Of a stretch of DNA of 57,574 nt, positions 35,094-44,060 are shown piece after piece. The notes below the pieces were generated by a model that saw nothing but the letters and a program-made list of their open reading frames with translations, was not told the DNA's origin and ran no database searches. This DNA comes from an uncultured Bacteroidota bacterium (lineage in GTDB: Bacteria > Bacteroidota > Bacteroidia > Chitinophagales > Chitinophagaceae), in contig CAIVKC010000013.1 in assembly GCA_903906365.1 (NCBI GenBank), positions 1-57,574 on the forward strand, in the 5' to 3' direction. Within the stretch, counting starts at the first letter, position 1; each line of letters starts with the position of its first letter. Made by a program: the position numbers and the translations under genes.

Positions 35094-35723
35094 ATGTTAA
35101 GAATTTTAATTGCGGATGACCACACTGTTGTTAGAAAAGGACTTAAACTGATTTTGAAGGAGGCCTTTCCTTTCGCTGAAATAGAGGAAGTTAGTGATGC
35201 TGAAGACCTTTACAAAAGAGTCATTAAAAGCAAATGGGATGTAGTTATTTCAGACATCTCCATGCCGGGAAGGAGCGGACTGGACGTTCTCCAGCAGATC
35301 AGACAGGACCAGCCCAAACTCCCGGTACTTATCTTAAGCATCCATCCTGAGGAACACTACGCCATGCGTGTGCTGAAGGCCGGCGCATCAGGATACCTCA
35401 ACAAAGATTCTGCCTCAGAAGAATTGGTAAAAGCAGTCAATCAGTTATTACTCGGCAAGAAATATATTACAGCCGCGGTGGCAGATAAACTGGCCTCATC
35501 CCTGGACCAGGATTACAGCAAATTATCTCATGAGAATCTCTCTGACAGGGAATTTGAAGTGTTGAAACTATTGGCATCAGGCAAGTCGGTCTCCGACATC
35601 GCCAAACAATTTTCCCTCAATGTAACCACCATCAGCACCTACAGGTCCAGGATCATGGAAAAAATGAATCTTCGTACCAATGCAGACCTCACATTATATG
35701 CCATTGAAAACAAGCTGATGTAA
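35094..35723 (+). CDS. NarL/FixJ-type response regulator
   Basis: A 209-residue transcription factor. REC domain: D8-D9, phospho-acceptor D54 (WDVVISDISMPGRSG), S83 region (VLILSIHPEEHY) and K104 region (GASGYLNKDSA). The C-terminal LuxR helix-turn-helix is LSDREFEVLKLLASGKSVSD with NVTTISTYRSRIMEKM. It is monocistronic-looking, with a 340-bp gap before the next regulator. The sensor is unknown; the multi-PAS kinase at 36470 is a candidate. Confidence 0.93.
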   Translation: MLRILIADDHTVVRKGLKLILKEAFPFAEIEEVSDAEDLYKRVIKSKWDVVISDISMPGRSGLDVLQQIRQDQPKLPVLILSIHPEEHYAMRVLKAGASGYLNKDSASEELVKAVNQLLLGKKYITAAVADKLASSLDQDYSKLSHENLSDREFEVLKLLASGKSVSDIAKQFSLNVTTISTYRSRIMEKMNLRTNADLTLYAIENKLM

Positions 35724-36065
35724 GGGGTACCATCATTGGGGTGTATCCCCCCTTTAAGCCTTTGTCGCATTTTCAAATGGATTACCGTCTTAATGATATA
35801 CCGGCGGCTATATGGTAACTCCTACCTGCCCATCCTCTTCATTCCCCCTTTCAGGCTCCGTTCTTGCAAGCCCTCAATGAAGCCCCCTGCTAACGGCATG
35901 GTGGAAATGACCTGCCGGGAAATCAGCCCATAGCCGGGCCGGAGTGAATCTAAGTAGTGAATTAACTACAAGAACTGCCAGTAATGTGTACGCAAATCAC
36001 CCATTTTATGCTATAGTTTTCTATAGCTGCATATGATTATTTTGTACTCTACTCAAAGGAATTCT
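35724..36065. other. Intergenic region before the single-domain regulator
   Basis: About 340 bp with no supported frame. The last 60 bp are AT-rich (TTTTATGCTATAGTTTTC) and probably hold the promoter of the regulator-kinase pair. Confidence 0.5.
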
Positions 36066-36431
36066 ATGAAGAAGAAAACACTGCTGGTCGTAGATGATTC
36101 AAACCTGGTTATGGCCAGGCTGCTGCCACTGTTACAGGAACACGAAAACATTGAATATGTGATTCATGCAGCAAGTTATGGGGAGGCCATGGAAATTTTA
36201 ACGGACATAAAGGCGGATCTCATACTTCTGGACATCAACCTTCCCGGAAGAAGCGGAATTGAACTGCTGCGTTCAATCAAGGAAAAGGACCAAACGGCAA
36301 GAATCAGCATGTTTACCAACCAGGCCTCTGATGCCTACTTTGATCTGTGCACCAAACTAGGGGCCATTCATTTCTTTGACAAATCAAAGGATTTTGACCG
36401 GATTGCAGGAATCATTTCCGCAGATACCTAA
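36066..36431 (+). CDS. Single-domain (REC-only) response regulator
   Basis: A 121-residue stand-alone receiver starting MKKKTLLVVDDSNLVMARLL. Acidic pocket D10-D11, phospho-acceptor D56 (LILLDINLPGRSGIELL), T95-like position (ISMFTNQASDAY) and K110-like position (HFFDKSKDF). There is no output domain, so it is probably a phosphate sink or protein-interaction regulator. It lies 38 bp upstream of the multi-PAS kinase and is likely co-transcribed. Confidence 0.9.
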   Translation: MKKKTLLVVDDSNLVMARLLPLLQEHENIEYVIHAASYGEAMEILTDIKADLILLDINLPGRSGIELLRSIKEKDQTARISMFTNQASDAYFDLCTKLGAIHFFDKSKDFDRIAGIISADT

Positions 36432-36469
36432 GGTCAGCATTTTTTGACGTTTCATTTAAACCTACCACA

Positions 36470-38680
36470 TTGAAAACCAACGAAATCAACCTAACTGAAC
36501 GGATCGATCAATTAAGCCAGGATAAGACCCTTTATCTCTCTGTCATTGATGAAAGCGGGAAGATCTATTTTCTGAATGCAGCCTTATATAAAGCCCTTCA
36601 AATAACGGGTGATTCTCCGGTGGGTCGAAACTTTCATGATTTTATACATCCCAAAACAAGAGATTCATTTAAGGTCTCACTGAAAAAACAGATGGGTAAG
36701 TCCGGATCCATTTCTACAGAGCTGCAAATGCCATTTCAAGCCGGACATTGGACAAAATGGGAGATCAGCCGTCTTGAACAAGAACGGGAAAAGCCTTCAA
36801 AATTTCTCTGTCTTGGATACAATATTGCCGCTGACAAACAATTAAAGAATTTTGGAAGGATAACAGAAAAAAATTACCAGGCCATTGTGGAAGAGCTTAA
36901 TATCGGGTTGATCTTCCAGGATAATAAAGGCGGCGTTATTGCGGCTAATCAAAAAGCCGCCACTTTCCTCAACACGACGATGGAAGAACTCTATACCCAA
37001 AAGCAATTGTATGCAAAACTCCATATTGAAAATGAGGATGGAGAACCTGTTGCTTATCGAAACGCTCCCTTTATGAAAGCCCTGGAAACCGGGCAAACGC
37101 AATCTAATGTGGAGATGAATATCAGGGTGCAAAAAGATACCTGGAGGACACTGTTATTCAATTCACAGCCTTTATTTGAAAAAAACCAGGCCTCCCCTTT
37201 TGCCGTGGCGACCTCCATATTGGATATCAGCAAAGAAAAACAACTTGTTCAGGAAGTGAAGAACAGGGAGATCCTGTTTTCTTCCTTTATGAAATATTCT
37301 CCTTATTTTACCTGGATCATCGACGGCCACGCCAAGCTCCTGTTCGCCAATGAATCGCTGCTTAAGTATTTTCATAAAAGCGAATCGGTCATAGGGGAAA
37401 ATGTCCTGGAACTGGTCCCTGCCTCCATATCAGATTCAGTTTATCAAAGCCACCAGTGGGTAGCCAAGACCGGACAGCCTCACCATGGCATTATAAAAAC
37501 CAAACTTGCGGATGGAAAAGAGCACGTTTTTCAGCTCACTGTATTCCCCATACTTGGACTGTCATCCACGCCCCTGCTTGGGGGAAAAGCCATTGATATT
37601 ACCCAATCCTATCATACCAGGCAGCAGGTAAAAAAAGTCAACGAAAGACTGCTTTTTATCAACAAAGCATCATCGGAGGCTATGTGGGATTTGAATCTGA
37701 AAACCGGTGAAATATACAGTAATGAGGCCCTAAACAGGTTAATTGGCGTTAATGCGAACAACCCCTCCAACCTGGATTGGTGGCTGGACCGCATACATCC
37801 GGAGGACCGGTGTAAAATTCAGCAAAGGATCCGTTTGGTATTTGATAAAAAAGAGAAATCCTGGGAGGATGAATATCGCTTTTTATGTGCGGACGATCAT
37901 TATAAGATGATTCACAGCAGGGGTTTTGTAATCTATGAATTAGGAGAACCCCATCGCATGATGGTATCATTTCAGGACATCTCTGAAATCAAGGAACTCG
38001 AGGTAAGGCTATCGGAGCAGAAACTGAAGCAACAAAAGGAAAATGCCGAAACCATCATCAACTCCCAGCAGGAAGAACGCACCCGAATTGGACACGAATT
38101 GCACGATAATGTGAATCAAATTCTGGCTACCGCCCAATTGTACCTGAGTATGATTCACCCCAAAGGGAAGGATCAAAATGACATTAAGGTAAAAACCTCC
38201 GATGCTATTATAATGGCCATTGAGGAAATCAGGAAATTATCCAAGGAAATGGTAATGCCAAATTTAACCAGGGAGGGGCTGGTTGCTGGCATAACCAACC
38301 TGGTAAAAGACCTTGAATTTATCGGCCTGTTTCATATCAGCTTTGTTCATTCTGATAAATGCCGTATAGAATCCCTGAATCAGCACAAGAAAATAACCCT
38401 TTTCCGAATAATCCAGGAACAAACCAAAAACATCACTAAATACAGTGCTGCCAAAAACGTGGAAATCTCCCTGAATTGCTGTCATCAATTCATCCAACTT
38501 AAAATCTCTGACGACGGGGTTGGATTTGATACCACCAAAACCCGGCAGGGAATCGGTTTGTCCAATATTTATGAAAGGACTAGGCTTTATCAGGGCGAGG
38601 TCTCCCTGCAATCCTCCCCAGGGAAAGGTTGCGTTCTTCACGTAAAAATTCCGGTGGATTTTCCCATTGATGCCTCCTGA
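36470..38680 (+). CDS. Multi-PAS sensor histidine kinase, HisKA_3 type
   Basis: A 736-residue cytoplasmic kinase with no membrane helix. PAS-like modules lie at about 15-125, 135-255, 265-385 and 395-510 (the last a PAS_3-type with DWWLDRIHPEDR). A short coiled coil leads into HisKA_3: ERTRIGHELHDNVNQILATA, with the phospho-accepting His545. The ATPase domain has ISDDGVGFD, RQGIGLSNIYERT and the closing GKGCVLHVKIP. The start is a TTG (36470) and no nearby ATG fits better. HisKA_3 kinases phosphorylate NarL-type regulators, so the genes at 33843, 35094 and 36066 are the natural partners. Confidence 0.92.
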   Translation: MKTNEINLTERIDQLSQDKTLYLSVIDESGKIYFLNAALYKALQITGDSPVGRNFHDFIHPKTRDSFKVSLKKQMGKSGSISTELQMPFQAGHWTKWEISRLEQEREKPSKFLCLGYNIAADKQLKNFGRITEKNYQAIVEELNIGLIFQDNKGGVIAANQKAATFLNTTMEELYTQKQLYAKLHIENEDGEPVAYRNAPFMKALETGQTQSNVEMNIRVQKDTWRTLLFNSQPLFEKNQASPFAVATSILDISKEKQLVQEVKNREILFSSFMKYSPYFTWIIDGHAKLLFANESLLKYFHKSESVIGENVLELVPASISDSVYQSHQWVAKTGQPHHGIIKTKLADGKEHVFQLTVFPILGLSSTPLLGGKAIDITQSYHTRQQVKKVNERLLFINKASSEAMWDLNLKTGEIYSNEALNRLIGVNANNPSNLDWWLDRIHPEDRCKIQQRIRLVFDKKEKSWEDEYRFLCADDHYKMIHSRGFVIYELGEPHRMMVSFQDISEIKELEVRLSEQKLKQQKENAETIINSQQEERTRIGHELHDNVNQILATAQLYLSMIHPKGKDQNDIKVKTSDAIIMAIEEIRKLSKEMVMPNLTREGLVAGITNLVKDLEFIGLFHISFVHSDKCRIESLNQHKKITLFRIIQEQTKNITKYSAAKNVEISLNCCHQFIQLKISDDGVGFDTTKTRQGIGLSNIYERTRLYQGEVSLQSSPGKGCVLHVKIPVDFPIDAS

Positions 38681-38792
38681 TTTATAATAAGCCCCTCTTT
38701 TAAGGTAATGACTTTGGGCAGGATTTGTCCGAATGCAGACAGGGGGGAAAATTCAATGGAACTTGGTAAGCTAATTTTTTAGCTGAAGCTCA

Positions 38793-40181
38793 CTACCTGG
38801 ACAAAACCAGTTTGCCGGTTTGCAACAGGCCGCCCTTGGCTGAAATCTTTACATAATAAATCCCCGGCACGAGCTGTCCAACTGAAATGGAAAAGTTGCC
38901 TCCCCCTGCCGAATGCAACCCATTTCGCAGAACGAGCTGGCCTGACTGATTATATAATTCCAGACTAATATCCCCGGAAACTGATTGTGGAAAGGCTAGC
39001 TGGACAAAATCCCTGGCAGGGTTTGGATACAGGCCAATTCTGGCCACTGGCGCAAGGCGTACAACCTGTATATCTGAATAGGTCCATTTATTATCCAGAT
39101 CAACCATCTTCAGCCGGTAATAGGCTACCGAAACCGACGGTCCGTTATCCAAAAAATGGTATTGGGTGACAGTTGGGGTGTTTCCTTTGGCCGCCACGTG
39201 GCCAATATCTTCCCAGGTCAGTCCATTACTGCTTTTTTCAATACTAAAATAGGAGGCATTGTCTTCCATCTGGGTTGACCAATTGATTTCTACCTGGTTA
39301 TCCGATAAAGCGCTAACCGTAAAGTCTGTTAACAAAACGGGTAACAGTGTGGCTGAGGAGCTGGAGGTAACTCCGCCATAATTAAAAGTGGCCGGACCAT
39401 AGACAACCGGAGTGGAATATCCCCCGCAGGCATTCTGACCAGAACCGCCGCAATTTTGTTTGCTGGGAGCTGCCGGATAAGTGGTGGTATAGGTTTTATT
39501 ATTGCTTTTGGAAGTAAAGGCGTTCCAATTATAATAATAGTTATTCGTATTTGACAGCACTATGCCGGATGTATTATCAAAAATATCAAGGCCGGCCCCG
39601 TTAAATTTAACAAAGGAATGGCTTGTCGCTGCACCGTTTCCGGCGATGATCAAACTGCCCGAACGCAAATTCACCGGCCCTACATTGGCCAAAAAACTTG
39701 TGTTATCATAAAAATACATCACACTTGCCGTCATATCCAGCTGTCCGCCATTATTTGTATAGCCTGAACTGCCGTTGAAAGCAAAGGTTGAACTGCTCAG
39801 CGTAACTGATCCGTTAGCGACTTCGGTGCCCGCCCCGTTTACGATCAGGCTTACCTTGGAAAATGTACTTGAACCGTTCAGTGTCATCGATACACCCGAT
39901 AAACTGATATTGTCATTGGAAAAACTACAGCCCTGGCAGCTTATATTCTGCGTGATTTGCAGGATTCCGCCATTGAATGAACACTGCGAACAGGTGACAT
40001 TTTTCTGGTCTATGGTTAGGGTAACACCTGAGGATATGTTAAACACGGATGACTTACCGCTATTGGTCGGATAATTCTTAGATGACCAGGTTGTGTTGGC
40101 GGTGATGGTGTAGGTGTTTTGTGCCTGGATATTGCTCAGTAAAATCGTCAACATCAGTAAAAAAAATTGAATGTGTTTCAT
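38793..40181 (-). CDS. T9SS type A sorting domain protein, cell surface
   Basis: A 462-residue secreted protein from the ATG at 40181 (MKHIQFFLLMLTILLSNIQAQ signal). The body up to about 260 is a Ser/Thr/Asn-rich right-handed beta-helix-like repeat region with Cys pairs (CSQCSFNG, CQGCSFSN). Next comes a fibronectin-like stretch (ALSDNQVEINWSTQMEDN). The type A C-terminal sorting domain ends the protein: IGLYPNPARDFVQL, SLELYNQSGQLVL and PGIYYVKISAKGG. Export by T9SS to the surface or medium is expected. Function is unknown; an adhesin is plausible. Confidence 0.9.
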   Translation of the reverse strand: MKHIQFFLLMLTILLSNIQAQNTYTITANTTWSSKNYPTNSGKSSVFNISSGVTLTIDQKNVTCSQCSFNGGILQITQNISCQGCSFSNDNISLSGVSMTLNGSSTFSKVSLIVNGAGTEVANGSVTLSSSTFAFNGSSGYTNNGGQLDMTASVMYFYDNTSFLANVGPVNLRSGSLIIAGNGAATSHSFVKFNGAGLDIFDNTSGIVLSNTNNYYYNWNAFTSKSNNKTYTTTYPAAPSKQNCGGSGQNACGGYSTPVVYGPATFNYGGVTSSSSATLLPVLLTDFTVSALSDNQVEINWSTQMEDNASYFSIEKSSNGLTWEDIGHVAAKGNTPTVTQYHFLDNGPSVSVAYYRLKMVDLDNKWTYSDIQVVRLAPVARIGLYPNPARDFVQLAFPQSVSGDISLELYNQSGQLVLRNGLHSAGGGNFSISVGQLVPGIYYVKISAKGGLLQTGKLVLSR

Positions 40182-40671
40182 GTAATTGCTTTGTGTTTTA
40201 GTTCTCATGTTTGCACACGGTAGGCCAAGGCAATGCCAATATTTTATCGAATTGATATTGAATCCTTTGAGCTATTAATTTTATATATTTCTTTTCCCAA
40301 TTCCGGAAAACAGGTCTTTAAGTAAGTTCCGTGGACAATCTGCTGACTTTGCCGGATGCATCAGGTTCTCATGGTATGGATGCGTCCATTCATAGATGGA
40401 TGCAGCCATTCCGTGGGGTGTTTAGGTTACTGGGCAGGTGCCCTTACCCTTTTATTCGTTAACAGGGATTGTGTGGGGTTATATGCCATTCTTATTCTGG
40501 GAGGCCATAACAGACGAGGCAGACAGGTTTCAGCACGGACAGCCAGGAGATGTAAACTGCTCTGGATCAAATCAACAAATGGACATGTATGTGGTCAAAC
40601 ATTAAATTATCATAAACAGGATAGTTCCCCTGAAATATTTAATAATATTGCCAACCCAATAAAATCTAAAT
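40182..40671. other. Intergenic region with a short direct repeat
   Basis: About 490 bp. A 110-codon plus-strand frame overlaps the methyltransferase start and lacks any domain, so it is not called. The direct repeat at 40376-40411 is described separately. Confidence 0.5.
40376..40411. repeat. Tandem imperfect 16-bp direct repeat of palindromic units
   Basis: ATGGATGCGTCCATTC (40376-40391) and ATGGATGCAGCCATTC (40396-40411) repeat with a period of 20 bp; 14 of 16 bases agree. The first unit contains the palindrome TGGATGCGTCCA. It could be a two-site operator about 260-300 bp upstream of the methyltransferase. Confidence 0.4.
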
Positions 40672-41439
40672 ATGGATCCCGTTCTTGAGTCCCTGCATCC
40701 TACCGGACGATTTACCAACCGGGTAGACAATTACGTAAAATACAGGCCCTCCTATCCTGCTGAAATCATATCATTTTTTGAGAACACGTTGGGATTGTAT
40801 AAAGAGGCCAGGATCGCTGATATTGGTTCGGGAACCGGCCTGTTTTCAGAGCCCCTTTTAAAACGCGGCTATCAGGTGACTTGCATTGAACCCAATGATG
40901 AAATGCGAAGGGCAGGGGAAAAAAGGCTTTGCCAATATCCGGGCTTTGTCAGCAGAAACCACCGGGCTGAACAGACCGGGCTGCGTTCTCATACCGTGGA
41001 CCTGATTACGGTTGCCCAGGCATTTCACTGGATGGACCCCCAAACAGCCAGGAAAGAGTTTCAAAGGATTCTTAAACCGGAAGGCTATATCGTGCTTGCC
41101 TGGAATGTTCGTTTGAAAAATTCGGCATTCCTCCGGCAGTATGATGAACTCAAAGTACAGTTTGGCATTGATTATAAAGCAGTAAACAGGGCCGACGAAG
41201 ATACAATTACCACCTTTTTCGAACCCAGGAAGACCTGCCGTGAAATATTTCCCAATATACAATTACTGGATTTTGAAGCCCTGAAAGGTCAATTACTCTC
41301 CATGTCCTATATCCCCCTTCCCGGGCATCCAGCCTACGACGATATGATCAACCAGCTGGTTAATATTTTTGTGCAACACAATGACAATGGACTGGTAAAG
41401 ATGGAATATGAAACCCGGTTATACTGGAATCAGCAATGA
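40672..41439 (+). CDS. Class I SAM-dependent methyltransferase
   Basis: A 255-residue soluble protein of the UbiE/Methyltransf_11 type. Motif I is IADIGSGTGLFSEPLL, with CIEPNDEMR for the SAM ribose, SHTVDLITVAQAFHWMDP as motif II and an ILKPEGYIVLAWNV motif III. The N-terminal FTNRVDNYVKYRPSYP is typical of small-molecule methyltransferases. The substrate is unknown and neighbours give no clue. Confidence 0.9.
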   Translation: MDPVLESLHPTGRFTNRVDNYVKYRPSYPAEIISFFENTLGLYKEARIADIGSGTGLFSEPLLKRGYQVTCIEPNDEMRRAGEKRLCQYPGFVSRNHRAEQTGLRSHTVDLITVAQAFHWMDPQTARKEFQRILKPEGYIVLAWNVRLKNSAFLRQYDELKVQFGIDYKAVNRADEDTITTFFEPRKTCREIFPNIQLLDFEALKGQLLSMSYIPLPGHPAYDDMINQLVNIFVQHNDNGLVKMEYETRLYWNQQ

Positions 41440-41745
41440 AAACAAGGATAAACCGTCCCTGAAGGCCTTGATCCTTTCTTTGGGAAGTAATCACCCGCCC
41501 CAGCGGGCAGTACATGACAGGGAGCCTCCCCTACCAAGGACAAAGCGAAAAAATCACAGCTCAGTAGTATTGAATGCATCATTTATGAGTGGTTTTACAC
41601 CTTTTTCCCGAACAGCCTATTAAAAAATGCGGCCCCATTGAAATGGATTGGGTATGCTTTAACCGTTCCTGCGGAAGAGCGGAGTTTATGCCGGCTTGTA
41701 TTTTCCGGGGAGGCTGACAGATGAAAAATTTCTACAAAGCAGGTG
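41440..41745. other. Intergenic region between convergent genes
   Basis: About 300 bp without a supported frame or repeat. The short plus-strand frame at 41408-41623 overlaps the methyltransferase end and shows no domain. Confidence 0.5.
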
Positions 41746-41775
41746 CACAAAAAAGCCGCCTGAGGAGGCGGCCTT
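41746..41775 (-). terminator. Rho-independent terminator of the SnoaL-like gene
   Basis: On the minus strand GCCGCC-TCCTCA-GGCGGC is followed by six Ts, 25 bp after the stop of the 41799 gene. The flank on the plus side (CTTTATATT) is weaker. Confidence 0.85.
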
Positions 41776-41798
41776 TATATTGAACTATATAATTTTTC

Positions 41799-42152
41799 TT
41801 ATTTGTGGTAGAATTTTTCATGAACGATATAATCACCATCCCAATACTGCACAGCCACCTGTCGCATCATAATCCGTCCGATACCAACCAGAGTCACATC
41901 CATCCAATTTTCTACCATGGTTACCTTAGCTGCTTCATCTGAGGTAATCGCATCCACTCCCATTCCGTGAAATGCTTCAATGCCTGCCATGAATTTTTCT
42001 TCCCGTTCACGGTTAAGGGCCTTACCGATCTTCTGGTCTTCACCCACTTCCTCCATAATGACATTTTCCCCGTAATACTTGTCGAAGGCATCCAGCATTC
42101 TTCCTTCCATCATAATTTTATACAGGTCAGTAATCTTTTCTTTGTAATTCAT
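41799..42152 (-). CDS. SnoaL-like/NTF2-fold protein
   Basis: A 117-residue soluble protein of the SnoaL-like polyketide-cyclase-type fold: YKEKITDLYKIMMEGRMLDA, FDKYYGENVIMEEVGED and the final sheet VAVQYWDGDYIVHEKFYHK. Such small proteins are often of unknown role; catalysis is not assured, since no catalytic Asp-His set can be assigned. It is monocistronic with its own terminator. Confidence 0.8.
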   Translation of the reverse strand: MNYKEKITDLYKIMMEGRMLDAFDKYYGENVIMEEVGEDQKIGKALNREREEKFMAGIEAFHGMGVDAITSDEAAKVTMVENWMDVTLVGIGRIMMRQVAVQYWDGDYIVHEKFYHK

Positions 42153-43859
42153 AAATGTAAATTTTGATGTTTAAACGTAAAATTAGCTTTGTTCGGCCTC
42201 TGGTTTCATTACGTTTGTATTATTTATTTTGGATGTCCGTGTTCACCAGAGCACTGGCCAGATCAAAAAAAGAAGCTTAAACTACTGATATACATTTATT
42301 TATATGAATACAATTCCACAGTGCACCTATTTGGCCTATTTTCAGGGTGGGAACCGGATTATCCTCAAAAATGAGTGTCCCGGGTTGTAAAAAAGTCCAA
42401 TTATTCAAATGGTCGATCCGGAACGGGTGCAACAGGAAATCAATGCAGCTGTTGATGGGTAATCAGATCCAACAAGCGCCAATTCGCTCTATGGGAATAT
42501 ATAAATTAAAAAAGGGGAAAGTAAAAACAATCCCCGGATGCAGCATACAGGATTGCCTGAAGCTACCCATCTACAACATGAGAAAAAGAACTAAACCCTA
42601 CGCTATATGGTCAGGATAGATTATCCACTTGGGTAATGAGTTTGCCTGGAAATAGGCCCAGGTCATTTCAGTATCCCCGCTTTTCTGCCAAAATCAGGGA
42701 TCTGGGTAAACTAAACAGGCTGGCTTCCCCCTGGAATTCCCTTATATTCCTTGTGATGAAAAACCTTGTGTGGTAATGCACCTGGTGTTGCTCTTTTACC
42801 ACCTCTATTTTCGCAAGGATCCAACAAAAGGCCTCCTAATAAAGACCGACGAAGGCCTATTTCGTACCAATTATATTCCTGCTATTTTTTTAGGGGCATG
42901 GCATGGCACCGAAATGAATCATTAGAAGATATTCTGTCATGAAGGCGAGACCTATAATCCGCAATACAGCCAGAGCCAAAAGATTTCCGGTAAATAAAGT
43001 CTTACCACGGCAATAAGGTTGGGAAACAGAAAGCCAAAATAAGTGGACTATCAAATTCTGATATAAATAATAAAGAAATGCCTGATCAAGGGATCGGGCT
43101 GATTTCTGTATAACCGCCATGGAAGGGGGCAATGGTAGTGTACGGACCGACAATGAAAAATATCAGAAGTTGCAGAATATCCTAAGTCATCCGCCACAAT
43201 AGGGAATGGGCGATCTTCTGAGAAGAATATTGGAAAATCGCCGAGTCGGGATAGTAGTAACTCATTCTGCTATTGATCCTATTTTGAAAGAAATTCCCCG
43301 TGGTTACCAAAAAAAAATTCCTATTAAGGAGTAACAAGTCTGAATAATACCTAAACTTGTTGGGTGATACCTATGGAATTATGTCAAAAACCTGGACTCC
43401 ACAATAATCAGTTTTCAACATTTTCAGAATAGGAAAAAAAAGCATATTTAATTGACAAATATATCAATCCCCTTTTCTACAATACTTTAAAATGAGAATT
43501 GATTAAGGCTTGAGTCGGTTCATCCTAGGGGCTGGATGTATTGGGAAATCTGCCCTACTACTTCCATTAAAAGCTGCCCTTGATAAGGAAGTGCTTTTAC
43601 ACTAATTAGAGAAGAATTTGGCGGAGTTCCAGTTAAGAACATTGAAAAAGAATCAGCAAAGCTTATACTCGGGAGGTAAATCAAAGATTTCGCCATACAT
43701 CCGGCACCCCTCAGCCAAAAAGAAAAAATCCAAAAAGCCATCTTCCCAGAAGGCATCTTCAATACCGGCGAAAAAGGGGCATTTGCAACCGGGAAAATCA
43801 ACGAACTGTTCCAACCAATCCAGCGACTGAACAGCACTCCGGAAGATGACGAAAACAGA
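42153..43859. other. Eroded region beside tRNA-Pro
   Basis: Some 1.7 kb with stop-rich frames, low and uneven composition and no intact gene. Short frames (for example 42347-42619 and the minus-strand 42890-43153) have no family match. The right end contains a fragment resembling the C-terminus of a serine recombinase next to the tRNA gene, so the stretch is best read as the decayed remains of an integrated element. Confidence 0.5.
43680..43859 (+). pseudogene. C-terminal remnant of a serine site-specific recombinase
   Basis: After an in-frame stop at 43677, the frame reads IKDFAIHPAPLSQKEKIQKA followed by IFPEGIFNTGEKGAFATGKI and NELFQPIQRLN. FPEGI followed by an acidic or aromatic turn, a T-x-KIN motif and a hydrophobic tail is the usual end of Bacteroidota large serine recombinases. 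Upstream the frame is broken by stops (43584, 43677) and probably by frameshifts. It continues in frame into the tRNA-Pro gene, as intact recombinases at tRNA attachment sites often do. The assignment comes from remembered family features rather than an alignment. Confidence 0.45.
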
Positions 43860-43883
43860 CAAGGCAGCATTGCTGCTGCCTTG
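43860..43883 (-). terminator. Terminator downstream of tRNA-Pro
   Basis: CAAGGCAGCA-TTGC-TGCTGCCTTG is a perfect 10-bp stem with a 4-nt loop, placed 11 bp after the 3-prime end of the tRNA on the minus strand and followed there by TCTGTTTT. Confidence 0.75.
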
Positions 43884-43893
43884 ACCATTTGGG

Positions 43894-43967
43894 TCGGGAC
43901 GACAAGATTCGAACTTGCGACCCCTTGCACCCCATGCAAGTGCGCTACCGGGCTGCGCTACGTCCCG
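43894..43967 (-). tRNA. tRNA-Pro (anticodon GGG)
   Basis: Reading the minus strand from 43967, the acceptor stem CGGGACG pairs with CGTCCCG at the 3-prime end. The D arm is GCGCAGCCCGGTAGCGC. The anticodon stem CTTGC/GCAAG encloses the loop ATGGGGT with anticodon GGG. The T arm is GCAAGTTCGAATCTTGT. Discriminator base A at 43894; the next bases are CCCA, so CCA is not encoded. It reads CCC proline codons. Confidence 0.92.
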
Positions 43968-44060
43968 AACTTCTCTTCAGGAAGGGGCTGCAAATGTAGG
44001 TAAAATTTCAATTGGAAAAAATCCTTTACAAACCTTATCTTCGCGCAACTCTCTTCTTTG

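Noticed and set aside
40356-40688. A 110-codon plus-strand frame
   Set aside because: It overlaps the methyltransferase start, is Cys/Trp/Arg-rich in a random-looking way and lacks homology.
42890-43153. Hydrophobic 87-codon minus-strand frame in the decayed region
   Set aside because: No recognised family and surrounded by stop-rich DNA.
43520-43939. A minus-strand frame starting [17 protein letters not shown]
   Set aside because: Its start is translated from tRNA-Pro itself, a well-known false gene, and the rest has no family.
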